The notes below the pieces were generated by a model. It had not been told where the DNA came from and searched no databases. It was given only the letters and a program-made list of their open reading frames with translations. Of a stretch of DNA of 64,000 nucleotides, positions 10,918 to 23,734 are shown in pieces (the stretch's first letter is position 1; every line of letters begins with the position of its first letter). The position numbers and the translations under genes were made by a program. The DNA is from Cristatella mucedo. Its lineage: Eukaryota > Bryozoa > Phylactolaemata > Cristatellidae. The DNA is taken from NCBI GenBank assembly GCA_009760855.2, contig WPIO01000190.1:130001-194000 (forward strand). The letters run 5' to 3'.

Positions 10918-11010
10918 CATATACTCTTATTGCTTCTCTTATTGCTCATGTGTGTATGTGCACACACACACACACACACACACGCACGCACGCATGCACA
11001 CGCACACGCA
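10815..11010. repeat. (TA)n followed by (CA)n
   Basis: TA dinucleotides occupy about 10815-10924. A CA and CACG run follows at 10961-11010. Confidence 0.95.
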
Positions 11011-11029
11011 CATATAGTGTTCAAGATGT

Positions 11030-11095
11030 ATTTCTATTAAGCCCATAACTCTGTAACTCCACAAAGCCACGAGGACTATGTAGGTGCTTTTGCTA
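11030..11095 (-). mobile_element. LINE-B 3' tail fragment
   Basis: The segment TGTAACTCCACAAAGCCACG and GACTATGTAGGTGCTT matches the LINE-B end at 25490-25530 (GTAACTCCACAAAGTCATAA and CATGTGGGTGTTA). Confidence 0.65.
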
Positions 11096-11873
11096 TCGTG
11101 AGCAAAAGCTGACGCCAGCAGGCTTTAGGTAAAAGAAAGATGTTTTGCACTGAGGGCCTACGGTGTGAAGAATAAGGCATATTGGCTCTAACGTTAAACC
11201 CAATCAGAAGTTCCAATGAATTTCGGAACACATGTTTTCTAACAGGATTCGCTGCATTTGCTGGGGGATCTTATTGCCACTTAGTATAAAGGGTGCTAAA
11301 AAAAAAGGCATCAGCAAAATGGATGTATGTAAGGTTCCTACCGCTGGCTTTTAGGACAGCTTACTGCACCATTTATAGGGAAACAAATGCGCTCAGACAA
11401 GAAAGTTCACATACAGGCCTGATTGTGCAAGGTCCTAACCAGAGTGCCAGCTCTAGGATCTAGCATGTGTGCATACTTCAAGCTGCTGACCTGCTGCAAA
11501 TAGCTACCTAGCAGACATGCTGGACTGCTCCTCAGCTGTGCTACTGCTGCATCACTGGAATGAAGAAGAATTCAACCCTCCACCCCCTCTACACCAAGTC
11601 AGGAATTAATGACATTAATCACTTGGCCAATCAGGGGACCCCATGGTCAACTTACCAGTTGCTTCTTTGTCTTTCCCATTGTGATCAACGCCTGCTGTTT
11701 GCTACACTGTGTATCGGCGAAGAGTCTAAAAAAGCAGACAACAATCAGAATGAAACTACAGTCGTCAGATGCCCACACGGCTGACCAAGACTACTAGTCA
11801 GCCTTAGTTGGGCTCACTAAAAGTGAACTTAAGATAATCAAAGCCAGCTGCAAACTCATGCTCATGTACTAGT

Positions 11874-11875
<2 letters not shown>

Positions 11876-11939
<64 letters not shown>
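11876..11939. repeat. (GA)n microsatellite
   Basis: About 32 GA units. Confidence 0.98.
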
Positions 11940-11942
<3 letters not shown>

Positions 11943-12182
11943 TAATTGTTATTTCTTATTAGGGTTTGGAGAATACCATGCACTTTTAAGTTTACTTGCT
12001 TCATTCTGTTACCATTTCTGATTCTATCAAACGAATCGTTCAAATGATCGGTTGTGAGATGCAACCACACACCCAGTTAATAGCGATAAATTAACCAACC
12101 TAAAAGGTGTTGGCTGCCCAATCTGAAAGTGCAAAGCACTAGCATTAAATTCAGTCTTGCTCTGTATATCTGCCTTCACTGC

Positions 12183-12259
<77 letters not shown>
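12183..12259. repeat. (CT)n microsatellite
   Basis: About 38 CT units with one interruption (CTTTCT). Confidence 0.98.
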
Positions 12260-12261
<2 letters not shown>

Positions 12262-12779
12262 CTATGCATCACACATTTGGTTTATTACTCCAGATGTCCT
12301 CCGTTAGCTACCGATAGTGGATAGAAAATATATTCAGGCCTCCTCGACAGCACAATCAAAACACTACATCGTAGCCAACTGAATTCTCAAGGCTGTGTGG
12401 TGCTACAGGTAGATATGTCCATGCCCATAGATTCATAAGTATACAATTACATGGGTAAACAGGTATGCACAAGCTCCTGGGCGATCGGTGTCATACTGAG
12501 TTAGGCGGCACGACCCGTTCGAGACATTGCTTGTGTTGGTTTGCTGCACATCCTCGTATGTCTCTGCAGGGATCCTACTTCCTTACTGTTCCTTACATGC
12601 AGATATGAGAATGGAAGTGACTCACCGTTTAAGTCCAAATGTGACCTCAGGACAAAGGTTCTATCGAATGGATTGCATTTAATAAAAGCCTCCTTATAGA
12701 AGCAAACATGGCCACATACCGAGCAGGGAGGGGGTAGAGTCTTCAGCCCTCCACCGGTTCTCTAATCTGAGTGCCTTAA

Positions 12780-13260
12780 CTCTCAGGATGATGATAGAAG
12801 CATTCAGCAGGATAGAGATCCTGTGCTCGAAGCAGAGCGTGAATCAGAGTCAGAAGAGCATAGCGGCTACGATATAAGCTAGCGAGATCGTCTTGCAGCA
12901 AGTTCTTCGCGATAGCTGCAACTTGCATGCGCAATATAATGCTGACCGAGTTTGCCAGGCACGTCGAAATCCACAGGCGAAGAACGTTGGAAGGCTACGA
13001 TGGGTTACACCATTGATGCCACGAATATCGAGGCAGCCCGTGATAGAATGCTATGCCATCTGGAATTGGCATCCCGATCAAACGAGGACTAGGCATCCTA
13101 TGTGCAACGAACTACAGCACATGCAGCCCACAGGCCAAACTGTGGTATGAGGTGCAGGATGGGTCTCGATCGCTCTGTCACACTGCGTCTGAGGTGGCAA
13201 TCCCGGAGATAAAACGATATCGGCAAGCAGTTACCTGGCTTGAACCCGGTGAGTGATCTG
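12780..13260 (+). other. Unassigned open segments
   Basis: Overlapping short open frames (12893-13150 and 13053-13256) encode segments such as WYEVQDGSRSL and IKRYRQAVTWLEPG. Base composition is more balanced than the flanks. They could be the decayed end of a retroelement polyprotein, but no diagnostic motif is visible and I assign no function. Confidence 0.2.
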
Positions 13261-14450
13261 GGAGCCGCTGCGAGACAGAAAGCTTAGCCGTCAGCCGATG
13301 CGACCGAGACCCGCAAGGCGTAAAGGCCAGAATATCTCAACGCTGTCCTAGTCGCAAAACGCAGGGAAACGAAAGTCGGCCCGTGGTCCTTAGCATGCAC
13401 GGTGATGGGCGCGAGCAGCTACAGACAGCTGAGCACGCACCAACGCTCTAGCGCTGAGATAAGGAACGATAAGAGAACGCCGCACACGGCACCAGCGCTG
13501 CTTTCCGAGCGTTCGGACGCAGATTGCACTATAGAAGTTCGTCCACTTCGCTAGCTAGGCGAGCCGAGCAACGCCACTGACGCTAAGACCGAACGCAGCT
13601 CGGTCAAACTAGATGCTCTAAGAAACTTACCGAACACAGGCTGACCAAAGAAAAAACCACGCAGCATCACCACTATCCTTGCAGTAATCGTTCGTCGCAC
13701 CGCCGCGCGGGAGCCGACACGCGCGCTCGCCAGCCAGCAAGCTAGCTCCACGAGAACTCGTAACTGGCGCCCTGGCGGATATGACGTCATACCGCCTCCG
13801 ACGCCCTGACCCCGACGCCTATAGCGATTTCATTTTCTGCCCAGACCTGGAGCTTACTCTGCAATGCCGTTCGAGCTCGTACGCCCGCTCGTGACTCTGA
13901 GAGTCTTTGCCATGGCCTAGGTAGGCTTGAGGTTTACCGTGACGACGACGACGCCGGTGCTCGCGCAGGGTAAGTGGCTCAGCCGGCGGCAGGGCTTGCC
14001 GCGCGATCTGGCCCGCGAGAGGGCCGCAGGCTCGGGTCGCTGGGCAGAGGACGCAGCAGCGGCGACGCGTCGCTCGCTTGCCGCCAGCTGGCAATTTCCC
14101 TGGAGATGGCCGCGGCGACGGCGGCGGCTCGGCTGAACGTAGCGGTCCGTCATTGCGTCCGGACGTGTCCGGGGCGTTCTTCGCCGCCGGTCGCAGCAAG
14201 CTCGCAGCCGGCCATGCAGAGTTTATAAAAGAATTTCGCCACCCCTTTGACCGGCGCGTCGGCCCACTTCTGTCATTTTGCTTGCAGCTTTCTTGAGTTT
14301 ACTGGAATTCGTATAATTTTGACCGCCGCCTTGTCTGATCGCTAGTGCCTGGCGGCAGCGAGACCCTCCCGAGTTCTCGTCCCCAGCTGTTGCATTCTGT
14401 CGAACCGACAGCGTCTGCCCACACGCTCGTGCGTTCGCTCGCGCGTGCAA
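13250..14450. promoter_or_regulatory. GC- and CpG-rich block, possible promoter region
   Basis: About 1.2 kb rich in CG dinucleotides within AT-richer surroundings. It contains a perfect cAMP-response-type palindrome TGACGTCA at 13782-13789 and a TATA-like TTTATAAAAG at 14221-14230. Long ORFs on both strands follow from the GC content. It could serve a first exon of FRMD4 about 20 kb downstream or an unrecognised gene. Confidence 0.3.
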
Positions 14451-15120
14451 GTGGAGAGGAAATTTTGTCTAATGGCGACGGCTTATCCCCAACGATAGCT
14501 TTCAGATGACGCTCGATGCAGCTCGGTCGCTGCAGCCAATTGGTGGTGCCGAGTGTCTCAGCTGCCGACAAACCGACCGCTGCATCGTGCTCCACTGAAC
14601 TTAAGCTGACCGGACTGCGATAGTCGTAGATGCGGCCACCAACGCTTGTCGAATGAGCTTAGTCGCTGCAGAGCGGCACGGAGCTCTCGGCCATCGCATG
14701 CGTGTGTGAGTGGGTGTGTGCCTGACTCACGGCAGCAGTAGTATTGAATCACGAACTGGCTGCTAATGAGGGGAGGTGCCTAGCGAACGATATCTCAACC
14801 GCATGGTTTCTGCCAGGGGGCTACTGATAGAGTTACTCAGAGCTATGAGCTGGAAACTGCAAGTGCATTGTCTAGCGCTGTGACCCGAGCGGTACCATTA
14901 TAAACTGCTGCTGCTGCTCATGCTGCTGTTGGTGCTCAGGTATGCTCATGCTGTTGCTGCTGCTGTGCAGCCAATAAGTTCAGCTCCAGCCTCTAGCTGC
15001 TGTCCTCTGCTGCCTGCAGGCCTGGCAAGGGCCGGGGCTGTGTCACGTGCGGCTTCCTGTGATTATAAGCCTGGGACGAGCTAATTAATGCACAAGCAGA
15101 ACGCTTCGTTGCTGCAACAC

Positions 15121-15263
15121 TCTCAGCTGCCCCCCCCCCCCCAGAAAGCACCCAACGAGTGTCCTCGTGAGCCTAGCACCCAAGGTAGGGCAGCCCCCCC
15201 CCTAAAAAGAGGTCCTCGTGCGCCTAGCACCCAAGGTAGGGCAGCCCCCCCTTAAAAAGAGGC
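15121..15263. repeat. poly-C and a tandem duplication of about 53 bp
   Basis: Two units contain GCCTAGCACCCAAGGTAGGG, then CAGCCCCCC, then TAAAAAGAGG. They are preceded by a C run near 15130. Confidence 0.85.
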
Positions 15264-15292
15264 TGGGTCGGTGGTATTTCTTAAAAATAAAA

Positions 15293-15450
15293 AAATCTTA
15301 GCTGATTTAACAGCCTCATTTGTATAGCGACAGACGAGACTTGTCGGCTGTCACCACCTCTTGCAGTTGGCAATAAAGGATTGCCCAACTGCAGGATTTG
15401 AACCCACGACCTGGGTCAAGAAGAGCATATGCTTTACCTCTTGCCAGGTG
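15293..15450 (-). mobile_element. SINE-1 copy 5
   Basis: On the plus strand it starts AGCTGATTTAACAGCCTCAT and carries CAATAAAGGATTGCCCA and a reversed B-box region (GGATTTGAACCCACGAC). Confidence 0.85.
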
Positions 15451-15564
15451 TTAGGTCCTTCATGCCCTTGGGCTGTCTGAATTTGTCTCACCTCATTCCC
15501 CAGTTTTACCCAGCTTCCTGCCTCAACAAAGCAAAATAATTGCTTCACAATTTCCTTGTGTCCG

Positions 15565-15795
15565 AGGTGACAATTTGTCATAGTGGTGACAATTTATGGC
15601 ACCTCAATTATGTCATAGAGGCCACTTGTGTCGTAGACACCACATTGAGTCTAGAAGCGATATTGTGTTGTGGATGCAGCATTATGTAATAGATGTGCCA
15701 CTGTTTCTTATAGGAGACACTATGTCAATGGGGCAACATTGTGTCGTAGAGGCAACATTTTGCTGCAATGGCAACATTGTGTCGAAATGGCAGCA
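15565..15795. repeat. Degenerate minisatellite, period about 25
   Basis: About nine diverged units, of which GCAACATTGTGTCGTAGAG is the clearest (15736-15795). Confidence 0.7.
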
Positions 15796-16304
15796 GTGAC
15801 TTGGATGGCCCCTTTGGAGTCCTTTGGCACACTGTGAATGCACTCGTCGTTGCCTTGGTGATGACTCAGGGATGTGAGCAGTTAGTTGCTTTCTGGCAGC
15901 TCACTGCTGTAGTACCTGCTCTGTCCGATGGGCCGGCACTGTTTGCTGCCTGCAGTTTATCTCCCTCTCCCCTTGCCACCCAGCCTAGCCATCCATTCAC
16001 CAGTTCACAAGGTTGACGGCTTGCGCTGTAGGGCGTTGGGCTAGAAGTGACACGCGTAGAAGTGACTCCCACTCGGTGCAGCAACCTGCGCTGTGTAGGC
16101 TGCCTTCAGCCCAGCCGCACGGTCCCCTGGCCTTGCCTTGCCTCTGCTGGAGCCTGTGCGTGGAAGTTCCTGAACTCATTGCACTGCCTATGCTAGCCTC
16201 ATACCACAAGCCGGCATCATGCGGCATCAGTCTGCAAGTGCAGGGGGCCACATTTGAACTCTCGGCTGCTGCAGTGTAAGCCGTAAGCTTCGCCATGCCA
16301 GTTG

Positions 16305-16440
16305 CATGGCTGCTGCTGGTGCTGCTGCTGCCATGGGCCAGAGTGGCTTGCCTGTACGTATTGCGTGCTCCTTGCAGGCAGGCAGCTGCTGCTGCTGGTG
16401 CTGCTGCAGCCACTGCTGCTGCTGCCGCTGCAGCCAGTGG
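16305..16440. repeat. CTG/CAG-rich low-complexity stretch
   Basis: Clustered CTGCTG and GCTGGTGCTG runs give long artefactual Ala, Gln or Cys reading frames on both strands. Confidence 0.8.
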
Positions 16441-17346
16441 TTCAAAGGCCGGGCACATAACGCCATGCAGATGACAGCTGCTGTGCTGACTGCTTCTGTG
16501 GATGTGCCAGGCAGCTGCGTGCAAAATCGGCGGCCTGCGCAGTCAGTGGTGTGCAAAGTCAGCTCGGAGTGAAGGAATAGGGTGGTATCCCTCAGCCTCT
16601 GCCGTTGCGTGACAGCTGCTGGGATCACAGTCGCATGGCAGTGTGCATGCCTGCTAATACGTGTGCTTGCTAGCATGTGGTCTTGCTAGTATGCATGCGC
16701 ACAAAGGAATGGTGCGCAAGTCGCCGAGGGACACCTGTATCGTAGCAGCCGAGCACATGGACTTCGAGCTGTTTCACAGCTCGCCAGCTGTGTGTACTGT
16801 GTCGTGTGCAATGCACTAGAAGAAGCAGCGCATGCTTATTCCAGTCGAGCGAGTTGGCCTGGCTGATATTGGCAATCTGCCTCCAGACACTCCATGCATG
16901 CTGAATGGGCGACCTTGATCTGCTGGCACAGGACGATTGGTTAGCAGCAGTTCTGGCTGAGAGGGCAAGTGCTACAGACAGGCCGATGGCCCCTTGCCGA
17001 TGGCCCCGTGCCACGTGACCAGTGACCACCTCTGCCACCTGGCTTAAGATGTGTGTTCGTGCGTGCGTGTGGTGTGTGTGTGTGGCGGCCATACACAGTG
17101 TGATCCCTTCCCCACAGACTGGCCGAAGGGGTGCTTTAGGAGGGATCCTAGCTTGGCCGGCTGCTACCTACCCATCCCTCTCAATTCGTCATGTGCTTCA
17201 TCAGCATTAACACCATCGTGGTCGTCGCCTCGCCCACACTGAAACTGCCTAGTATTATGGAACCAGAGGCAGTGGCAGATACGTGTCTAGCTCCTGTGGA
17301 CGCTCCAAGCCAATATCGACGTGCTTTCTGTACTATTCTGCCTTGC

Positions 17347-17445
17347 TTCTCTCTCTCTCTCTCTCCCTCTTACTCTCTGTCCTCACTCTCACTCTCTCTC
17401 TCTCCCTCTTACTCTCTGTCCTCACTCTCACCCTCTCTATCAGAT
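17347..17445. repeat. (CT)n with an internal tandem duplication
   Basis: A unit of about 40 bp containing TCCCTCTTACTCTCTGTCC and TCACTCTCAC is present twice in tandem. Confidence 0.85.
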
Positions 17446-17449
17446 TGTC

Positions 17450-18730
17450 TGTCTCTCTTCTCTTTAATCCTCCCCTGCATCAGCTGCCTGTGCTGTCCGG
17501 TGGCTGTCCTCAGGCAAAGCAGCAGCAGGAGCTCTGGCTGGCCGTGTGTCGAAGCTGTTTTATATATCGGCTCTGGCGTTCAGCCTACTCGGCCCAGTAC
17601 ACCTAGTCATGATGCTGTAGCACTGCCTCGGCCAGGAACTGGCAAGAATTACACCTGACAAAGTTTATCTCATCCTATGTGTTCATATATCCTTTGTGTG
17701 GTACAGTGCAGCCCTCGACTGACCACTGTAGAGACTACTGCCGGCATCTGCCCTGTATGCATAGCTTTCCCACAGTCAGTCCATTTTGGCACGATTGGCC
17801 TACTTGTGCAGCAGATGAGGTGCAAAGCTGTTCTATTCATCCCTTTGCCAGCTGAATCTCAACTCGCCTTGAGGCTTGTTGGTCGGAGTTGGGCCAACAT
17901 TTGCAGATCCGGGAATGCCCAGTCACAGTAGGCTAGGCGCCTGCAGTCATTTACTTCCACAAGTAATGTGGCAGTTTTTGCTTTTTTTTTTTTTATTTAG
18001 AATCCTACATGTTGTTCTGGCCTCCTGCTGCCCTGAGGGCTGAAGCAAGCACCTTTCAGCCAATGTCAGATTTCAGCATTATGATGCAACTGGGGTTTGC
18101 CAAACAAAAGGTGCTGCCCAGCCTAGACAGAACTCGTGTCAGTTTCGTTTGATAGACCAAGATGTTGTGAATGTAATGAACCCATTGGCTGCAAGCTATG
18201 CTAGGAGGAGCTAGTTATTGGTCGAGTGTGAGAAAAAAATATCCAACCGCAAGAAATACCCTGAGCACGAGCATTCATTGTATGGCAGTAGCCATAGCAA
18301 AGTTTCTGATTATATTATTGCGAAAAAATCGTATAATTGCATCTGCATGTCACTTATATATGCCTAGGTGACGTTTTTAGAGCAAGTTGGCTCGGCTTCC
18401 GTTTGCCCGACCGAGCTGCTAGTCGACTGAGATAAATAGATTATAGGTTTAAATTAGCCAGGTCTGGTAAAGTGCATGCACTTATTTACACAATACCGTG
18501 TTCAGAAATCATAGCTTCGATATTGCCATGCCTGCTCAGAAAATAAAGGCGATTCCATGTATGCTATGTGCTATTTCTTCATGCCCATACATTTTCCTAT
18601 CACTGTGGTTGAGGTGTCTCGGGACTGTAGTCCTAGTGGCCTAGCCATACCCCACCTCCTGCACCACCTGTCCTTGTCCTGTTCGTGGCTGGTTGAGGTT
18701 TGCCTGTAGCCTCAACTGTTCTTCCTCCCA
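17450..18730. other. Intergenic stretch, nothing assigned
   Basis: No coding motif, RNA gene or clear transposon match was found. A run of T lies near 17981-17993. Confidence 0.4.
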
Positions 18731-18737
18731 GTTGGTG

Positions 18738-18890
18738 ATGCCAGCTGCTACTGTTTCCAGCTGCTACTGCTTCCAGCTTTCACTGTTCCCAGATGTTTCT
18801 ATTGCCAGATGTTTCTATTGCTAGATTTTGCTGTTGCCATATGTTGCTGTTGCCATATGTTGCATTAGCTGCTGCTGCTGCTGCTGCTGC
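18738..18890. repeat. Degenerate tandem repeat ending in (CTG)n
   Basis: Units of about 18 bp such as CCAGATGTTTCTATTG and CCATATGTTGCTGTTG run into a CTG repeat. Confidence 0.75.
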
Positions 18891-19814
18891 CGATTCCCCT
18901 TCCCCCGAGGAGCAGGTGCCTCGCTGGGCACCAGCCTCTCCCTCTCCCCTCCTTCAATCCCCTCTGTTGTCCGGCGTCTTTTTAGTTCTATTGATTTTTT
19001 CACGTGCATCCAAACCAAACAGTGCCTTATTCAGGCAGTCGACAATGGCAGCAGCTACAGCAGCAGCTGCTGCTGGCCCAGCTGTGAAGCCTGGTCTCTC
19101 CCCTGGGGCCACTACTCCGGCTGCTAATCTGCCATCTCAACGGCAGCAGCAGTAGCAGTCGAAGCAGCAGTAGGAGCTCCTGGCGGATCAAGTCTGCTCT
19201 GCTGTGTGCCACTTGACATTGTTCGAATGTTTTCTGTTTGCAAACTGTCTGAAGGAGTGGCCTCAGCCTGGCCTTTCAACTGCTTGCTGGGGGTTTGCCC
19301 AATGGCATTCGTTGCCTAGCTGCTTCCAAGAAAAGATCCTCTGCCCATGTGGGACATGCGATGAGATGAACAGGCACGTCTATTGCTTGCAGGTGCTTCA
19401 TAGAATTCGTGACCTTGACAGAAAGGCAGTGTGAGGAGGACGTGCCTCGGCAAGCAGTGAGGTGCTGGTTGGTCCCAGCTCGGGGCTTACTATAAAAAGC
19501 TGCAGGATGCAGGTGCTAGCTAGCCCTCCCATCTGCCACAGACGAGAAAACACAGAAAGAGCTAGCACTTCCCACTCGATGTCTCTTTGCATTCTGTGAT
19601 GCAGCTTCACGTGTTGTGCAATTGGTGGCCAAGCATGAGCCGTCGGGTTTTCCATCGTGAAAATGCACAAACGAATGTCGCACGAATAAAGATTAAAAGG
19701 CACTGTTCTTCATGCAAAGTGGCGCCTCATCTTCCCGGAGAGGTAGCAGTGGTTTGAGTGTGGTCAGCACGCTGTGGCACATGGCCCTCCACGTGGTCAG
19801 GCACCTGTCTCAGG

Positions 19815-19930
19815 CGGTTCCACTAACCATTCGATCGTGCTTCCTTTGCAGCAATTGTGAAGCGCCTAGAAAGAGCTTGAGTTCTCATAGGGCGTTTCAT
19901 TAAATGTATTGCTGTTATTATTATTGTTAT
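19815..19930 (+). mobile_element. LINE-A 3' tail fragment
   Basis: GAAGCGCCTAGAAAGAGCTT, GAGTTCTCATAGGGCG and an ATT-rich tail match the LINE-A 3' end at 28921-28998. Confidence 0.75.
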
Positions 19931-20104
19931 TGCCCTATAGCACGACCCGAGGTAGCTCTTTGCTTCTGAAGGCCCTGCTGTTTGAGATTACTCTTACACC
20001 TCCGAGGGCTCCACCGAGCAGCTCGACCTGCTCCTCCCCTCCCCTACTGCTAGTACAGCCGGTAGCAGAGTTGTACCTCTATGAACCGGTCAGGAGCCCG
20101 AGGT

Positions 20105-20310
20105 TGCCATCTAAAGTCAATAATGATAATAATAATAATAAAATGCATTTGATATAGCACCCCCGGAGAACTCAGTCTCTTTCTACGCACTTTACATTCG
20201 CTGCAAAGGAAGCGGTAGCATGCTCAATGGACTACAAGAATAAAATGCTGAGATAAATAGATGCGTTTTCAGTTTATTTTTTGAATGTGAACAAGTCTTG
20301 ATACATCGGT
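20105..20310 (-). mobile_element. LINE-A-like 3' end, reverse orientation
   Basis: A TAA-repeat tail is followed, on the minus strand, by the shared LINE tail and an open segment reading KLKTHLFISAF, the C-terminal signature of the local LINEs. Confidence 0.75.
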
Positions 20311-20929
20311 GCTGCAGGAATTTGATCCTGTCCGATGTCGGTAGCTGCCTGCCTGCACCTGCCTGCAATGCAGCAGCCACCTGTCCATGAGATCAGGGGG
20401 GGGGGGCGACTGCCTGCATTGCAGCAGCCAGCTACCCTTGCAACATGGGGAGACTAGTTACTGGCATGGCCTGTTTGCTGCCTGGTTTGCATGAGTCCAG
20501 CCTGTCGTGCTGCTGTAGGTTTCAGGCTCAAACTATTCTGACCCCGGATCGGCTGAACCCATTCAATGAGCCACTGCCAAGTTGACTGGAGTGCTGGGCA
20601 GTTGGGCCCCGGCTTGGTTTCCTCTTAACTCGGCGAAAGGTCAGCAGCACTAGCAGCAGCTCTCAGTTCCCGGGGAGCATCTGAGAGCTACTGGCTGCTG
20701 GGTGATGCTGTGCAGCCTCGGCTGTAGATTGTTTGCCTTCCTGTCATTGACAGAGTCTGAGATCCAGCCTTGGAGCTTCTAGATTGCTGATGGGCTGGCT
20801 TAAGTCCGAGTTGTCACCTCATATATAGTCAGGGATCCAAAGATACTCTGCTAGATGCCTATCACAGCAATAGTAACAGGACACTTACTTAGTGACCCGA
20901 GAGTACTGGAAAGAAAGTGAGTCAAATGA

Positions 20930-21370
20930 AAAGACATAGCATGCACAATTTCAGCATGCCTAAGTACTTAACGGACGATTCACGTGGTCTGAGCACTACT
21001 CTGGGGAGCAGGTGATTTTTAGCTTTGTTTTTAAATGTCTAACTCAGGGAATGTCTTGGTGTTAGGCCGTAGTGAATTCCAGAAGGCTTTGGGAGCATAT
21101 GAACTGAAGGTACTGTCTCAAGCAGATTTGAGGTTATTTACAGGTGCAGCTAAACGACCTGAATCAGAGGAGTGGATGGTACGTTAGGAGATATCTTGAT
21201 TAGTAAATATTTCAGTTAGATAAGCCAGAGCGAGAGAATGAATTGAGTCAAGTGAGTGGTGGAACCCTTGAGTCGACTTACTTCTCGATGCCAGTGCACG
21301 TTGGTGAGATGTGGCTCACAACAGAGAAGTCTAGCAGCAGAGTTTTATGCTAGCTGTAAATCGGTAAACT
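20930..21370 (-). mobile_element. Degraded LINE C-terminal fragment
   Basis: The minus-strand translation gives FSSYAPKAFWNSL, matching the FSLYAPKAWNSLL motif of LINE-A at 28.64 kb, with SLALAYL upstream. Stops interrupt it. Confidence 0.65.
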
Positions 21371-21432
21371 GCATCTTTATTTATTGCACAGTGAGGTACA
21401 GATGTCTAGACATTATGTCACAAATGTGATGT

Positions 21433-21590
<158 letters not shown>

Positions 21591-21599
21591 ATGCAATCA

Positions 21600-22890
21600 G
21601 TGCAGTAATAATCCTTACACACTCGACAACAAAGTAGACATCGAATTTAGCATTTTTAAGCAGTATATTTAGTTAGCTTTATTATGTGGAAGCAGCGTCT
21701 GCAACAGATATAATGTGCTGCCATGTCTATATTTGCCGACCGGATTCGAGAAGCATTGCAAATGAGCTCGTTTCGTTTTTCTTTTTGAGCAGATGCTCCA
21801 ATATAAAAAATATTTGTCCCCACACATTCACAGCAGTGCAAAGTTAGATATTAAGTTTTACAAGTACCTGTCATTCGAAAAATATAACACAGTGGCTGCA
21901 TTGAATGCATTTCAGGGATGGTCGAAGTTTAGGTACCACTGTTTTACACAAGTGTACCTGGAGGCTAGACAGAGACCGGCACTGCGGAGGAATTCAATCA
22001 TAAGGTGAGAATGAAAAATCCAACCGCATTTATGTATTATATCTTGATATGTATGCACTTATGCATTACCTATACGTGTACATATGGACTTGTGCAAGCT
22101 CAGAATAATCTGCCAAGCCAACTAAAATGTCCACCGGACCAAAGAAATTCTGATGCTGATATAAAGGATCTTATTGCAGCCTAGCTATAATCATGTGTAG
22201 TATATTAAATAAGTTTACCGAGTATGTAAGCAAAGTTTTGATGCAAGTATGCTAATTTGTATCCTAAAATGAAGTTAAACCACGGTTGATAAGCAATAAC
22301 ACGTCCGTGCTACCTCGGCGCATAGAAGAGCAAACGAAGCCTTCGGAAGCATCATGGCCTGATCGTCCTCCTAACGGCCGGCAAACTTGAGAAAGGTGAT
22401 TCTTTGGATGTTATACTGAGCTCTAAGCTCTCTACCTATATACTTCACCCCAGAGACGCTCAGTGGGATTCAGGTCTAAAGATTGACTCGGCGATTGCGT
22501 TAAGCGTAACTGCCCTAAATTAAATTCAAAAGTGTAGCTGAGAAAAACATTGAATACCCTTAGCCACGTGAATAGGCATTTTTCATAATGCCACGTATGT
22601 GCGGCAGAAGCATTCTCCTATACACGATGCCCCCAAATGTATTCTTCAAATTTTTGTTCATATATGTCACTTATCATTGAAACCTTCACTGGAGCAACGA
22701 TGCAGCAATGCATACATTATCAGTTACCAAAGTTGGCAAATGTAATCTCATTGCCCCGTTCGATTTTTCTCCCGTCTTCGTGGGTTGGCTGTGCTCGTAC
22801 TGGCCGCAGCCCACTTCAAACGAGCAGCTTGATGCTTGACCGACAGAAGGAGCCTTCACCTTTTTATTCCGAGCAAACATACCACCAACT
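21600..22890. other. AT-rich intergenic DNA
   Basis: No gene, RNA or repeat recognised. The short ORFs have no motifs. Confidence 0.4.
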
Positions 22891-22897
22891 AAACAAA

Positions 22898-23068
22898 AAA
22901 TACTAGCTGATTCAACGGCCTCTTTTATGTAGGACAGAAGAGCCTTTACGGCTATCTCCACCGCTTGCAGCAGCGCTAAAGTATCACCCACCGCAGGATT
23001 TGAACCTACGATCTTGGGGCCGATGTCGTGAAAGGCAACCGCCTTACCTAGTGTGCCATCACGGCTAG
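22898..23068 (-). mobile_element. SINE-1 copy 6
   Basis: Near-complete, reverse orientation. On the plus strand CTAGCTGATTCAACGGCCTC leads to GAGCCTTTACGGCTATC, then the reversed B-box region (GGATTTGAACCTACGA), then CAACCGCCTTACCTAGTGTG. Confidence 0.9.
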
Positions 23069-23734
23069 ATTCCTAGTAGCCGCCTTCAGGCTTTGAGCAT
23101 GAAATCTCGCAACCGTGAAATGATGCCAAAAGATTTACTCATTATCAGTCTGTCCTAGCTAGTAAAGTGACATGTTAGGTGGCCGGTTCGCCTAGCGCTA
23201 TCGACGGCACCGGTCGTTGCCGTCCTCTTCAGGTTGTGTCTCACCGAAGTCTCACCAATTCGAAATTGTACGGCAATGGCAAGCACTGCCAAATCCCGTT
23301 TGGCGCAAAGCCCGTCGTGAAGGCAGTCAACAGGACAGTCCTAGGCTTGCTTTTGGCGATGGCCTGAGGCTAGAAAATCAGCACAGCCTCTGCACTGTTG
23401 TTTCCTCACTACTTCGCATGTCTGAGTACTTCCAAAAACGGACACTGTAGCCATTTTCAAGGCAGTTGAATGAGGAAAATCTGCAGTTTTAAATGAATAT
23501 TAAGGATTGAACATGCTAAATCTCGTTATTTTCTATCGTGTACACTGGTGTGTGGGTGCATTCGTTCTTTGTGCTTCGATCCAACGTTTCACATCGAATG
23601 CCTTCTGCTCTTCACAAACATGTTGTCACCGATACTTTTGTGCTCGAGTTTATGTATGCACACATGTATGTGTGTGTGTGCGTGCGTGCATGCGTGTGCA
23701 TAATAATCAGCTTGATAACCTGGAATGTATGTCC

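Noticed and set aside
12780-13260. LTR retrotransposon integrase end
   Set aside because: No zinc finger, DDE or LTR signals were seen. Kept only as an unassigned segment.
15158-15263. CRISPR-like direct repeats
   Set aside because: There are only two tandem units with no unique spacers, in a eukaryotic genome.
15997-16676. Ala/Gln-rich ORFs with poly-Ala and poly-Gln
   Set aside because: They arise from CTG/CAG runs readable on both strands, with no motif or splice context.
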